Shown: one piece after another, positions 52,930 to 63,399 of the stretch | Layout: each line of letters opens with the position of its first letter | How positions within the stretch are numbered: position 1 is the first letter of the stretch | NCBI RefSeq assembly: GCF_019711565.1 | Contig: NZ_JAIGNN010000002.1 | Span: 1-64,000, forward strand | DNA from: Qipengyuania proteolytica | Lineage (GTDB): Bacteria > Pseudomonadota > Alphaproteobacteria > Sphingomonadales > Sphingomonadaceae | Direction of reading: 5' to 3' | Length of the DNA stretch: 64,000 nucleotides | The notes under the pieces: generated by a model | The model's database searches: none | Seen by the model: only the letters and a program-made list of their open reading frames with translations | Told to the model about the DNA's origin: nothing | Position numbers and translations under genes: made by a program

Positions 52930-53397
52930 ATGGAAAAGGTGCCGATGCTGGCAGAGGGCTATGAGAAGCTTACCGCGGACCTCAAGGCGCTGCGCGCCGA
53001 GCGCCCGCTGATCGTCGACGCGATCGAGGAAGCGCGCGCCCACGGCGACCTGTCGGAGAACGCCGAGTATCACGCGGCGAAGGAGCGTCAGGGCCAGGTC
53101 GAGGCGCAGATCGCCGAACTGGAAGACAAGGTCAGCCGTGCGCAGATCATCGATCCCTCGACCCTGTCGGGCGACAAGGTCATCTTCGGCGCGACCGTGA
53201 CCCTGCTCGACGAGGACGACAAGCCGATCCGTTACCAGATCGTCGGCCAGACCGAAGCCGATGCTGCCAAGGGCCGGATCAGCTACAATTCGCCGATCGC
53301 CCGTGCCCTCATCGGCAAGCAGGTCGACGAAGAGGTCGAAGTGACTGTCCCTTCGGGTGACAGGTTCTACCTGATCCAGAAGATCGAATTCATCTAG
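52930..53397 (+). CDS. greA: Transcription elongation factor GreA
   Basis: A 155-residue factor that restarts backtracked RNA polymerase by stimulating transcript cleavage. The N-terminal coiled coil carries the acidic tip [20 protein letters not shown] with the critical Asp and Glu, and the C-terminal FKBP-like domain ends with [18 protein letters not shown]. The ATG at 52930 is preceded by GGAAGG. It is likely transcribed with carB or from its own promoter in the hairpin-bearing spacer. Confidence 0.97.
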   Translation: MEKVPMLAEGYEKLTADLKALRAERPLIVDAIEEARAHGDLSENAEYHAAKERQGQVEAQIAELEDKVSRAQIIDPSTLSGDKVIFGATVTLLDEDDKPIRYQIVGQTEADAAKGRISYNSPIARALIGKQVDEEVEVTVPSGDRFYLIQKIEFI

Positions 53398-53429
53398 GCT
53401 GCGGGACGCCGGTCCGGCGCCTCGCCCTT

Positions 53430-53458
53430 GGCCCGGTTTCCGATCCGGAAGCCGGGCC
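53430..53458. terminator. Palindrome between convergent greA and the DUF4170 gene
   Basis: GGCCCGG (53430-53436) and CCGGGCC (53452-53458) with inner TTCCG/CGGAA form an almost perfect hairpin without U-runs. It lies 32 bases after greA and 8 after the DUF4170 stop, a possible two-way terminator. Confidence 0.45.
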
Positions 53459-53466
53459 ACGCCACG

Positions 53467-53697
53467 TCAGGCGCCTGGGTCCAGCAGCTTGTGCAGGTGC
53501 ACGACGACGTATTTCATCTCGGCGTCGTCGACCGTGCGCTGCGCGTTCGCGCGCCAGGCGTCGACCGCCGCATCGTAATTGCTGAAAACGCCGGCGACAT
53601 GGATGCTTTCGGGATCGGCAAAGGTGACGGCCCGCGGGTCCGTCACACGGCCGCCCATGACCAGGTAGAGCGTCTGCTTGGCTTCTTTTTCTTCCAT
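53467..53697 (-). CDS. DUF4170 domain protein
   Basis: A 76-residue protein. The full family pattern is present: LYLVMGGRVTDPRAVTFADP at residues 10-29, VFSNYDAAVDAWRANAQRTV (37-56) and MKYVVVHLHKLLDP at the end. DUF4170 is a small alpha/beta protein restricted largely to alphaproteobacteria; its role is unknown. It appears monocistronic, with a palindrome just past the stop codon and a strong terminator of the next gene 50 bases upstream of its ATG. Confidence 0.9.
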   Translation of the reverse strand: MEEKEAKQTLYLVMGGRVTDPRAVTFADPESIHVAGVFSNYDAAVDAWRANAQRTVDDAEMKYVVVHLHKLLDPGA

Positions 53698-53746
53698 CGA
53701 ACTGCTTTCTCGGGTGGGGAGGGGAGAATGGCCCGCCCCATAGCGA

Positions 53747-53780
53747 AAGCGGCGCGACAGGCAACCCTGTCGCGCCGCTT
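53747..53780 (-). terminator. Strong 15-bp hairpin ending the Yqj-like operon
   Basis: AAGCGGCGCGACAGG (53747-53761) and CCTGTCGCGCCGCTT (53766-53780) are perfect 15-base arms with a four-base loop CAAC, followed by TTTCG on the reverse strand. It lies 22 bases after the stop codon of the 177-residue protein gene. Confidence 0.75.
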
Positions 53781-53802
53781 CGGCTTCGTATCCGCTCGTC
53801 GA

Positions 53803-54336
53803 TCAGTGCGTGAAGCGCGTCTTGATCGAACGGGCTGCGCGCGAGCCGGTACGAGCCGCCTTGCGCGACCCGGCGCGCAAGGCATCCCCGGCCACATCGA
53901 GCTTGTAGGCTGCGTCGCGCCGCATGCCCCGCGCCGCAGTGGCCGCCGTATCGCCGAAATCTTCCAGCTTGTCGCTCGCGTACTGCGTCGCATTGCCCGC
54001 CCCATCGAGTGCGCGGGCGCCATAGGCCAGCGCAGCGTCGAGAGCGAGGCCCGCCAAAGCCCCGCCGCGACGGCCTAGGCGACGACCAGGGCGCGTCATC
54101 GCCCCGATTGCGAGACCAACGGCGATCGCGCCACCGACGACTGCGAACGGATGCTTTTTGGTGAATTCGAGCGCGCTATCCGCCGCGTCCTTCGCCTGAT
54201 CGGCGAAACTGCGTTCCGCATTGCGTTTCTCGCTGGCTTCGATCTTCGCGCGCAACTGCTCGCGCTTCTGTTCGTCGCTGAGCTTGCTATCGGCGCTGAT
54301 GGGGGTGACGTTGCTGGTTTCGGCTGCTTCGGCCAT
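53803..54336 (-). CDS. ElaB/YqjD-like membrane-anchored protein, C-terminally basic
   Basis: A 177-residue protein. The N-terminus is charged and helical (EQKREQLRAKIEASEKRN), leading to one hydrophobic segment (PFAVVGGAIAVGLAIGAM, about residues 62-79), a short basic turn (RPGRRLGRRG), an Ala/Gly-rich part and a strongly basic tail (RAGSRKAARTGSRAARSIKTR). A membrane anchor with DNA- or RNA-facing charges resembles YqjD/ElaB-type stationary-phase proteins. Last gene of a four-gene run ending in a strong terminator; function unknown. Confidence 0.7.
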   Translation of the reverse strand: MAEAAETSNVTPISADSKLSDEQKREQLRAKIEASEKRNAERSFADQAKDAADSALEFTKKHPFAVVGGAIAVGLAIGAMTRPGRRLGRRGGALAGLALDAALAYGARALDGAGNATQYASDKLEDFGDTAATAARGMRRDAAYKLDVAGDALRAGSRKAARTGSRAARSIKTRFTH

Positions 54337-54383
54337 GGAATCCTCCGGATGTGGTGTTCCCTGCTATAACGGACGGGCCTGCG

Positions 54384-54704
54384 TCAATGTTCCGCCAGTT
54401 CGTCGCGGTCGGCTGCCGCATCGTCGCTGTCACCGAAACCCAGAATGTCGAGAATGGGGTTGCGCGCAAACCAGACGAGGATGGCAGCGACCAGCGCCGC
54501 AAGTGCGCCCTTGTTGTCGTCAGCAACCTCGAGCGCTTCTTCGTAGATTTCGAGCGCGCCGTCTTTCACGCTGCCAAGAGCGCGCGCGGCTATGCCTTTT
54601 CGCTCGAGCCCGGTCTTGAGGTGTTCGACATCCGCCTCGACGAGCGCGCGCGCGGAGTCGCGCAGGTAGCGGTCCTCCATCATGCGGGTTTTCCGGTCAG
54701 TCAT
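54384..54704 (-). CDS. Small membrane-associated hypothetical protein of the Yqj-like operon
   Basis: A 106-residue protein: a long amphipathic helix (MEDRYLRDSARALVEADVEHLKTGLERKGI) followed by a hydrophobic stretch GALAALVAAILVWFARNPILDIL (about residues 65-87) and an acidic end. It resembles YqjK or DUF883-type short membrane proteins only in layout. Its ATG overlaps the stop of the preceding gene by four bases (ATGA), so it is co-translated. No family recognised. Confidence 0.65.
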   Translation of the reverse strand: MTDRKTRMMEDRYLRDSARALVEADVEHLKTGLERKGIAARALGSVKDGALEIYEEALEVADDNKGALAALVAAILVWFARNPILDILGFGDSDDAAADRDELAEH

Positions 54705-55129
54705 TCGCCGTCCTCCGCGAAGGCGTCGCGAATGTCGTCGAGCCGGCCCTTGAGCAGGCGCAGCAGGATCACGCCGGCAACGATCAGTGCCAGCGTCACG
54801 ACCGCGGTGGCGCCCCAGGCCCCGATAAGCGGCACGAGCGCGATGACGAGGCCGACGGCCCCGGCAATGAGGGCGAGGTGGAAAACCCCGAATGCAGCAA
54901 GGCCGAAGGCGATCGCGCCTTTGGCCCTGTTGGCTGCAAAGCCTGCGCGGCTCTTCTGGAAGGCGAGCTCAGCTTCCGCATAGGTCTTGCCATCCGATAC
55001 CAGTGAAATGACGTCGTCCACCAAGGACGGTCCGGACCCCTTCTGGTCGACGTCGTCCGGCCCGTAGTCGTCAGGCAGATCGAGCGGACCGTGATAGTCA
55101 CCGGTCCGCCCGGTCTCGTCATCCCTCAT
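54701..55129 (-). CDS. Phage-holin-superfamily-like YqjE protein (DUF1469)
   Basis: A 142-residue protein: an acidic N-terminal tail (about 35 residues), a helix SLVSDGKTYAEAELAFQKSR, and two hydrophobic helices (IAFGLAAFGVFHLALIAGAV and ATAVVTLALIVAGVILLRLL, about residues 70-125), the YqjE / Actinobacterial holin-X layout. In enterobacteria yqjE sits between yqjD and yqjK, which matches the cluster here. It is not evidence for a phage. It follows the AKP-rich gene after 21 bases. Confidence 0.75.
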   Translation of the reverse strand: MRDDETGRTGDYHGPLDLPDDYGPDDVDQKGSGPSLVDDVISLVSDGKTYAEAELAFQKSRAGFAANRAKGAIAFGLAAFGVFHLALIAGAVGLVIALVPLIGAWGATAVVTLALIVAGVILLRLLKGRLDDIRDAFAEDGE

Positions 55130-55150
55130 CGCAGCCCCCTGCCGCAGCGC

Positions 55151-57270
<2,120 letters not shown>

Positions 57271-57354
57271 GTCCGCCCCCTGCAACCGGAAATGATTGTC
57301 AGGCTCGTCGCCGCGCGATAGCCTTCGGCCAAGTTCTCTGGGGAGAGGAACTTG

Positions 57355-58401
57355 GTGGATTTTCCGGCGCATCCCGATGCGGTGACGGCAGAATGGCTTG
57401 GCGAGGTACTGTCCGCGCGCGTGGATAGCGTGCGCTGGGAACCGATCGGAACCGGACAGGTGGGGGACAGCGTACGTTTCCATCTCGAGGGGGCCGGGGT
57501 GCCCGCCACTTTGGCCGGCAAATTCGCCGCCGAAGACCAGACCAGTCGCGGCACGGCGGTCATGTTCGGGCTCTATCGCAAGGAGGTCGAATTCTATCGC
57601 CAGGCGGCACCGCGCCTCGACGTCCGCGTGCCCCGAGTGCATTTCGCGGGACTCGGCGCCGATGGCGGCGAGTTCATCCTCCTTTTCGAAGACATGGGAC
57701 CCGCACGACAGGGCGACCAGATCCGCGGATGCGGGGTTGAGGACGCGCGCGCGGCCATGCGCCAGGCCGCCGCGATCCATGCGCCCAGTTGGGGCGTGGG
57801 GGAGCTCGTCGAAGCTCCGTGGCATACCCCGCCGGAAGGGTTGGGGCAGAAGCTCGGCGCGCTCTATCCCCAAGCCCAGGCTGTCTGGCGCGAGCGGTAT
57901 GCCGATACGCTCGATCCGGCGATGATGCGGCTGTGCGAGGAAATCGCCGAACTGAGCGAGGCCTTCTTCACCCGCGAAGATCGACCGCAATGCATCGTCC
58001 ATGGCGATTTCCGGCTCGACAACATGTTGTTCGACATTCGCGGGGGTGCGGAACCGCTCGCGGTGCTCGACTGGCAGACCGTGACCGCGGGCAAGGCCAT
58101 GACCGACGTCGGATACTTCATGGGTACCGGCATCGGCGAGGCGTTGTGGCGCGAGCACGAGGATGACCTGCTCGACCTGTGGCTCGCGGAAATGGAAACC
58201 CGCGGCAGGCCGCTGTCCCGCGAGGACATCTGGCACGACTACCGTGTCGGTATCCTCTCGGGCGTTACCACGGCCGTGTTCAGCGCTGCCTTCGTCGAGC
58301 GTACGGAGCGCGGCGACGCGAATTTCCTTTCGATGGCGCGCGGGGGATGTTCGCTTGCCCTGGCGCGTGACAGTCTTTCGGCCTTCAAGGAGACGCTCTG
58401 A
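57355..58401 (+). CDS. Phosphotransferase-family protein (APH/ecdysteroid-kinase-like)
   Basis: A 348-residue protein kinase-like fold. The N-lobe has TGQVGDSVRFHLEG and LAGKFAAEDQ (Lys about residue 57), then EFILLFEDMGPARQGDQ; the catalytic loop is VHGDFRLDNMLFD (His-Gly-Asp and Asn) and the metal motif follows as VLDWQTVTAGKAMTDVGYF. These enzymes phosphorylate small hydroxylated molecules; the substrate cannot be told. The GTG at 57355 is used because GAGAGG stands about six bases before it; TTG directly upstream is possible. It shares the TGATG junction with the next gene. Confidence 0.87.
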   Translation: MDFPAHPDAVTAEWLGEVLSARVDSVRWEPIGTGQVGDSVRFHLEGAGVPATLAGKFAAEDQTSRGTAVMFGLYRKEVEFYRQAAPRLDVRVPRVHFAGLGADGGEFILLFEDMGPARQGDQIRGCGVEDARAAMRQAAAIHAPSWGVGELVEAPWHTPPEGLGQKLGALYPQAQAVWRERYADTLDPAMMRLCEEIAELSEAFFTREDRPQCIVHGDFRLDNMLFDIRGGAEPLAVLDWQTVTAGKAMTDVGYFMGTGIGEALWREHEDDLLDLWLAEMETRGRPLSREDIWHDYRVGILSGVTTAVFSAAFVERTERGDANFLSMARGGCSLALARDSLSAFKETL

Positions 58402-59492
58402 TGGTTTTGTCGCGCGGAGACGATTTTCCCATCCACCAGACCCCTGAACCGGTCGCCTACGCGGGCACCGACCGCAATTTCTACGATCGCTACTTCTTCA
58501 ACGGCTATGCGCTCGACGGCAGCGGGTTCTTCGCGGTCGCGCTGGGCATCTATCCGCATCTCGACGTCGTCGACGCCCATTTCAGCGTGATCCGCGACGG
58601 GGTGCAGCACTGTATCCATGCGAGCGCCGAGCTGGGGATGGAGCGGATGGTGATGCGCGCCGGCCCGATTGCGGTCGAGGTGGTCGAGCCACTCGACAAG
58701 CTGCGGGTGGTGGTGGACGATTTCGAGGGCATATCTGCAGATCTGGCCTTTATCGGCCGCAGCTTCCCGATCGAGGAACCGCGCTTCACCCATCGCATCG
58801 GGCCGCGGGCATTCATGGATTATACCCGCATGACCCAGAACGGGCGCTATCAAGGCTGGATCGAAGTCGATGGCGACCGGCGGGAACTGGCCGAAGGCAC
58901 CATGGGCACGCGCGACCGCAGCTGGGGGGTACGGCCGGTCGGCACGCGCGATCTCCAGCCCATGCCGGGCCACACGCTGCCGGGGTTCTTCTGGCAGTGG
59001 ACCCCGATCAATTTCACCAACGGCAGCCTTTTCTTCCACGTCAACAACGACGAGCATGGAGAAGCGTGGAATACCCGTGCAGCCTGGGCGCAGGAGGGCG
59101 CGACGGCAAGCGACCTGACCGAAGGCCATGGCAGCATGCGCACGCGGCTTGCCGCCGGCACGCGCTGGCCCAGTGGCGGCACCCTGTCCCTCGCGCTGCG
59201 CGGTGCGCCAGAACAAGTGACCTTCGAACCGCTCGGCCGGTTCCAGATGCGGGGGTTGGGCTATACCCATCCGGACTGGAACCACGGGCTTTATCACGGC
59301 CTGCTAAAGGTCGTTCGCGAGGACATCGCTCTCGAAGGGCTCGACCCGCTCGCGCCGGAGAACCTGCATGTGCAGATCCCGGTCCGGGTGCGGGGAAGCG
59401 GCGGTGAGGAAGGGATCGGCGTGTTCGAACAGCTGATCATCGGCCCGTTCTCTCCGCTCGGCCTGTCGGAATTCCTGGACGGCGCGGACTAG
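58401..59492 (+). CDS. CrtC/tocopherol-cyclase-like beta protein partner of the phosphotransferase
   Basis: A 363-residue soluble protein without signal peptide. It is built of paired beta-sheets with motifs such as YDRYFFNGYALDGSGFFAVA near the start, DRSWGVRPVG with an Arg-Trp (about residues 173-182), and FFWQWTPINFTNGSLFFHVN, the layout of lipocalin-like hydroxyneurosporene synthase (CrtC)/tocopherol cyclase-type proteins. No experimental role is known to me. It shares one base with the phosphotransferase stop, so the two act together, possibly on a terpenoid or sterol-like compound. Confidence 0.72.
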   Translation: MVLSRGDDFPIHQTPEPVAYAGTDRNFYDRYFFNGYALDGSGFFAVALGIYPHLDVVDAHFSVIRDGVQHCIHASAELGMERMVMRAGPIAVEVVEPLDKLRVVVDDFEGISADLAFIGRSFPIEEPRFTHRIGPRAFMDYTRMTQNGRYQGWIEVDGDRRELAEGTMGTRDRSWGVRPVGTRDLQPMPGHTLPGFFWQWTPINFTNGSLFFHVNNDEHGEAWNTRAAWAQEGATASDLTEGHGSMRTRLAAGTRWPSGGTLSLALRGAPEQVTFEPLGRFQMRGLGYTHPDWNHGLYHGLLKVVREDIALEGLDPLAPENLHVQIPVRVRGSGGEEGIGVFEQLIIGPFSPLGLSEFLDGAD

Positions 59493-60319
59493 CGCGCCAG
59501 CAACAGGGTGACGACGCCCGCGAAAATGATCGCGCCGCCGGCCAGTTTGAGGCGGTCTGCCTTCTCGCCGAGGAACAGCACCGCGATGACCAGCGCAAAC
59601 AGGATCGAGCTTTCGCGCAGCGGAGCGAGGCGGGGAAGTTCGCCGACTGAATAGGCCAGCATGGCAAGGCCATAGCTTACGACGCCCATGGCTCCGGCGA
59701 GGACGCAGGGCCGCCAGTTGGCTCTGGTATAGGCAATGAAATCCCGGCCGCGCCATGCCCCGAAGGCCGCACCGATCACCGCGCCGAGGACAAAAAAGGC
59801 CCAAGCGATGTAGGATAGGGGCGAGGGTGCTGCCCTGACGCCACCGGCGTCCAGGACGGTGTAGCAGGCCACCGCCAGTCCGGTGAGAAGCGAGTACCCG
59901 AGCGCGGCGCGGCTCAGGTTGCGCCCGATGGCGCTGAGAAGGATGCCCGTGGTGACGAGGCCCATGCCGATGGCCACAGGGAGGGTGATCGCATCGCCAA
60001 GCAGGACAACCCCGCCCAGCGCCGCGAATACGGGCGCCGTGCCGCGCATGACCGGATAGCTCGCGCTCATGTCCGCCACCTCGAACGCGCGGACGAGCGC
60101 GAGGAAATAGACCGCATGGACCGCGAGCGACCCCGCCAGCCACCCCCAAGCTCCGTGCGGGGCCGGGAAGAAAAAGATCGCCGGCAGAACCAGCAACCCG
60201 CCGCTCAGGTCGATCAGCGCCCTGCTCGCGAGCTTGTCGTCGCCCGATTTGAGAACGGCGTTCACCACTGCATGGATCGCCCCGGAAGCGATCATCATGA
60301 AAGCGGCGATCTCGACCAT
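59489..60319 (-). CDS. EamA/DMT-family transporter, possibly riboflavin (RibN-like)
   Basis: A 276-residue membrane protein with about ten hydrophobic helices in two EamA repeats (first repeat ending YPVMRGTAPVFAALGGVVLLG, second ending SILFALVIAVLFLGEKADRL). Members of this superfamily export amino acids, nucleotide sugars or drugs, and the riboflavin importer RibN also belongs here. It starts only 5 bases after ribH, third in ribBA*-ribH-transporter, so flavin transport is the best guess, not a proven one. Its 3' end overlaps the previous gene by four bases (convergent). Confidence 0.82.
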   Translation of the reverse strand: MVEIAAFMMIASGAIHAVVNAVLKSGDDKLASRALIDLSGGLLVLPAIFFFPAPHGAWGWLAGSLAVHAVYFLALVRAFEVADMSASYPVMRGTAPVFAALGGVVLLGDAITLPVAIGMGLVTTGILLSAIGRNLSRAALGYSLLTGLAVACYTVLDAGGVRAAPSPLSYIAWAFFVLGAVIGAAFGAWRGRDFIAYTRANWRPCVLAGAMGVVSYGLAMLAYSVGELPRLAPLRESSILFALVIAVLFLGEKADRLKLAGGAIIFAGVVTLLLAR

Positions 60320-60324
60320 TCAGG

Positions 60325-60747
60325 TCAACGCGCGAACCGTTGCTGCAGTTCGAGCAGGGCGATGGCCGCCTTGGCAGCCTCGCCGCCCTTGTCCTTCTGC
60401 GCGGCGTCTGCGCGGACGAGCGCCTGTTCCTCGTTCTCGACCGTCAGGATGCCGTTTCCGATCGCCAGACCGTCCATCGTCAACGCCATGATCCCGCGCG
60501 CGCTCTCGCCGGCGACGATCTCGAAATGATAGGTCTCGCCGCGGATGACCACGCCGATGGCGACATAGCCGTCGTAGAGTTCACTCTCAGAAGCGAGCGC
60601 GATCGCGCCGGGGATCTCGAGCGCACCGGGCACGGTCAGCACCTCGGCCTCGTGGCCCGCCGCTTCGAGCGCCGCCCTGGCGCCTGCGATCAGCATGTCG
60701 TTGAGGTGGTCGTAGAAACGCGCTTCGACGATCAGGAACTTGGCCAT
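60325..60747 (-). CDS. ribH: 6,7-dimethyl-8-ribityllumazine synthase
   Basis: A 140-residue enzyme joining the DHBP product of RibB and the pyrimidine to form lumazine, the riboflavin precursor. The family core is present: [15 protein letters not shown] near residue 40, [20 protein letters not shown] around 62-81 with the catalytic His, and PIGNGILT-like [18 protein letters not shown] near 95. It starts four bases after the ribBA* stop and is followed at five bases by the transporter gene. Confidence 0.97.
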   Translation of the reverse strand: MAKFLIVEARFYDHLNDMLIAGARAALEAAGHEAEVLTVPGALEIPGAIALASESELYDGYVAIGVVIRGETYHFEIVAGESARGIMALTMDGLAIGNGILTVENEEQALVRADAAQKDKGGEAAKAAIALLELQQRFAR

Positions 60748-60751
60748 GGGG

Positions 60752-61990
60752 TCACTCCGGAATGGGCATGTGGTCGACGATGTTGAGGCCGTAGCCCTCG
60801 ATCGCGACGACGTTGGGCTGGGAATTGCTCAGCAGGATCATCTCATGGACGCCGAGGTCGGCGAGGATCTGCGAACCGATGCCGACATTGCGGACCTCGT
60901 CGCTCTCGCCATAACCGGTCGCGGGGCGGCCGGTAATGATGACGATCACCCCCGAACCATGCTCGCCCACCGCTTGCATCGCCCGCTGGAGCGTGCGCTT
61001 GCGCGGGCCGGGCTTGCCGAGCACGTCGTCGAAGATCGAGATCGGGTGGACGCGGGCGAGGGTGGGCTGGCCTTCGACGACGTGGCCCTTCTGAAGGACG
61101 TAGCTTTCGCTGCCGTCGACCTTGTTGCGATAGGTCAGCATCCGCCAGTCGCCGCCGTAATCAGATCCGAAGGCGTCCTCGGCCGTGCGTTCGACGAGGT
61201 GATCGTGACGCATGCGGTATTCGATCAGGTCGCGGATCGTCCCGATCTTCATGTCGTGCTTGCGCGCGAAGGTGACGAGATCGTCGAGGCGCGCCATCGT
61301 CCCGTCCTCGTTCATGATCTCGCAGATCACGCCGGATGGGTTGAGACCGGCAAGGCGCGAGATGTCGACCGCTGCCTCGGTATGGCCGGCGCGCACCAGC
61401 ACGCCGCCATCGCGCGCGGCCAGCGGGAAGACGTGCCCCGGCGTGACGATGTCGTCCGGCCCCTTGCTCGAATCGATGGCCACCGAAACGGTGCGCGCGC
61501 GGTCGGCGGCGCTAATGCCGGTGGTCACGCCTTCCTTCGCCTCGATCGAGGTCGTGAACGCGGTCTGCATGCTCTCCCGGTTGTCGCGGCTCATGGGTTC
61601 GAGGCCCAGCGCTTTCACGCGCTTGCGGTCGAGCGAGAGGCAGATCAGTCCGCGGCCGTGCGTCGCCATGAAGTTGATCGCATCGGGTGTGGCCATCTGC
61701 GCCGGGATGATGAGGTCGCCCTCGTTCTCGCGGTCCTCGTCATCGACGAGGATGTACATCCGGCCGTTGCGTGCTTCGTTGATGATTTCCTCTGCGCCCA
61801 CGATCACGGGTGTGTCGTCATTGGCTTCGAGAAATCCCTCCAGCTTGGCGAGAGTTTCGGCGGTGGGGTTCCACCCGTCCTCGGTGCAGTCGCGCAGCGT
61901 ATTGGCATGGAGCCCGGCAGCGCGGGCGAGCCCGGCGCGGGTCATGAGACCCTGCGAGACGAGCGAGCGGACTTTGTCGATGGTGTTCAT
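60752..61990 (-). CDS. ribB: HTH-RibB-RibA* fusion: DHBP synthase with DNA-binding N-terminus and zinc-less RibA domain
   Basis: A 412-residue protein in three parts. Residues 1-60 look like an XRE/lambda-type helix-turn-helix ([19 protein letters not shown] followed by [15 protein letters not shown]). Residues about 65-270 are a full 3,4-dihydroxy-2-butanone-4-phosphate synthase with [17 protein letters not shown], the Cys/Thr site near LICLSLD and the [10 protein letters not shown] motif. Residues about 275-412 align in layout with GTP cyclohydrolase II, but the stretch [20 protein letters not shown] (about 311-330) replaces the Cys zinc ligands and RCDCG motif, so that activity is lost. 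Two palindromes directly upstream fit autorepression. Riboflavin synthesis thus needs a RibA from elsewhere. Confidence 0.9.
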   Translation of the reverse strand: MNTIDKVRSLVSQGLMTRAGLARAAGLHANTLRDCTEDGWNPTAETLAKLEGFLEANDDTPVIVGAEEIINEARNGRMYILVDDEDRENEGDLIIPAQMATPDAINFMATHGRGLICLSLDRKRVKALGLEPMSRDNRESMQTAFTTSIEAKEGVTTGISAADRARTVSVAIDSSKGPDDIVTPGHVFPLAARDGGVLVRAGHTEAAVDISRLAGLNPSGVICEIMNEDGTMARLDDLVTFARKHDMKIGTIRDLIEYRMRHDHLVERTAEDAFGSDYGGDWRMLTYRNKVDGSESYVLQKGHVVEGQPTLARVHPISIFDDVLGKPGPRKRTLQRAMQAVGEHGSGVIVIITGRPATGYGESDEVRNVGIGSQILADLGVHEMILLSNSQPNVVAIEGYGLNIVDHMPIPE

Positions 61991-62000
61991 GCCGCGCTGC

Positions 62001-62048
62001 TATCACATCACAATGTGATACGGAATGCATTATTCACATTCGATGTGA
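62001..62048. promoter_or_regulatory. Twin palindromic operators of the riboflavin operon
   Basis: Site 1: TATCACAT-CACA-ATGTGATA (62001-62020), perfect 8-bp arms. Site 2: TCACAT-TCG-ATGTGA (62034-62048), perfect 6-bp arms. The shared half-site is TCACAT; centres are about 31 bases apart, near three helical turns, so both face one side. They begin 10 bases before the start codon of the HTH-RibB gene, whose own HTH is the obvious candidate to bind them. No FMN riboswitch consensus was seen in the 115-base spacer. Confidence 0.7.
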
Positions 62049-62106
62049 GAAAAGGACGACAAAGACAATAGTCCCGCCTGCAAGTCACGCGAATTGTTAG
62101 AGAAGG

Positions 62107-62182
<76 letters not shown>

Positions 62183-62245
62183 ACACTGCGGCTTGCCGCT
62201 CGCCCGTGTGGGGGCGCCCCGACTCGGGGGAGGCGCTCATATAGC

Positions 62246-62276
62246 GGGCCTCTCGCGGATTGAAAGGCCCTTTTTT
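62246..62276 (+). terminator. Hairpin with T6 on the plus strand, between tRNA-Lys and rodA
   Basis: GGGCCT (62246-62251) pairs with AGGCCC (62265-62270) and is followed by TTTTTT (62271-62276) on the plus strand. No plus-strand gene ends here, so it may stop antisense transcription. On the reverse strand it has no T-run, and rodA transcripts could continue toward the tRNA. Confidence 0.4.
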
Positions 62277-62280
62277 GGCC

Positions 62281-63399
62281 TCAGGAAATGAGCCCGGTGC
62301 GCGGCGCCTTGCGGTTCCAGCGATTGACCATCATCAGCGACCCGATGCAGATCATATTGGTCATCATCGAGCTGCCCCCATGGCTCATGAAGGGCAGGGG
62401 AATACCCACGACGGGCGCCAGTCCCATCACCATCATGAGGTTGATCGCGACATAGAAGAAGATCGTCGCCGTCATGCCGGTCGCCAGCAACTTCGCGAAA
62501 CGGTCCTGGCTGTTCCGTGCGACCGAGAGTCCCCAGCTCAGGATGAAAGCGAAAGCGCCGATCACGACTATACCGCCGAGGAACCCCCATTCTTCCGCCA
62601 TCGTCGCGAAGATGAAATCGGTGTGCGGTTCGGGCAGGTAATTGAGGTGGCTTTGCGAGCCTTCGTTGAAGCCCTTGCCGGAAAACCCGCCCGAACCGAT
62701 CGCAATCTTCGACTGGGTGATGTGATAGCCATCGCCCAGCGGGTCGCTTTCCGGGTCGAGGAAGGTGAAGACGCGCTTTTGCTGATAGGGCTGGAGCCCG
62801 AAGAAAAATGCGACGGGGGCAAGGATCGCACCTGCCAGTCCGGCTCCGACGAACCAGCGGAGCGGCAGGCCGGCGACGAACATCACGACGAAACCGCCAA
62901 AGGCAATTGCCAGCGATGTGCCGAGGTCGGGCTGGAGCAGCACGAGCGCTACGGGAAACCCGATTAGCGCGCCCGCCGGGACCAGCGATCGCCAGGTGGG
63001 GATCATCCCGATCGGCAGGTTGGCATAGAACCGGGCCAGCACCAGGACGATGGCGGGCTTCATCAGTTCCGAGGGCTGCAACTGCATGAAACCCAGGTCG
63101 AGCCATCGCTGGCTGCCGCCCCCGACGAAGCCGATGGCTTCAACAAAAACGAGCATGACTATAATGACGCCGTAGATCGGAAACGCGAAGAACTGGGCGA
63201 GGTCCTTGCCGAACCGGCTCATCACCACGGCCATCATCAGAAAAACCGCAAAGCGAACCAGGTGCGACGCTGCATAGGGTGTCCAGGAACCCCCTGCTGC
63301 CGAAAACAGGACAAGCGCCCCGAAACCGATCAGCACGAATAGCGGAAAGAGCATCTGCCATGGCTGCCGCGCTACAGGCGCGGGTACGATGCTGCTCAT
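62281..63399 (-). CDS. rodA: Rod-shape-determining SEDS protein RodA
   Basis: A 372-residue polytopic membrane protein with about ten helices, a peptidoglycan glycosyltransferase of the elongasome that works with PBP2. Family motifs: SQRWLDLGFMQLQPSELMK, the segment QPDLGTSLAIAFGGFVVMFVAG, QSKIAIGSGGFSGKGF and PLPFMSHGGSSM near the end. The start overlaps the PBP2 stop by four bases (ATGA), the usual mrdA-rodA pair. Confidence 0.97.
   Translation of the reverse strand: MSSIVPAPVARQPWQMLFPLFVLIGFGALVLFSAAGGSWTPYAASHLVRFAVFLMMAVVMSRFGKDLAQFFAFPIYGVIIVMLVFVEAIGFVGGGSQRWLDLGFMQLQPSELMKPAIVLVLARFYANLPIGMIPTWRSLVPAGALIGFPVALVLLQPDLGTSLAIAFGGFVVMFVAGLPLRWFVGAGLAGAILAPVAFFFGLQPYQQKRVFTFLDPESDPLGDGYHITQSKIAIGSGGFSGKGFNEGSQSHLNYLPEPHTDFIFATMAEEWGFLGGIVVIGAFAFILSWGLSVARNSQDRFAKLLATGMTATIFFYVAINLMMVMGLAPVVGIPLPFMSHGGSSMMTNMICIGSLMMVNRWNRKAPRTGLIS

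Noticed and set aside
54701..55129. Holin-like protein as a sign of prophage
   Set aside because: No other phage gene is present; the YqjE-type layout is chromosomal.
61991..62106. FMN riboswitch before ribB
   Set aside because: The 115-base spacer is short and holds palindromes instead; none of the conserved FMN-aptamer blocks was seen.
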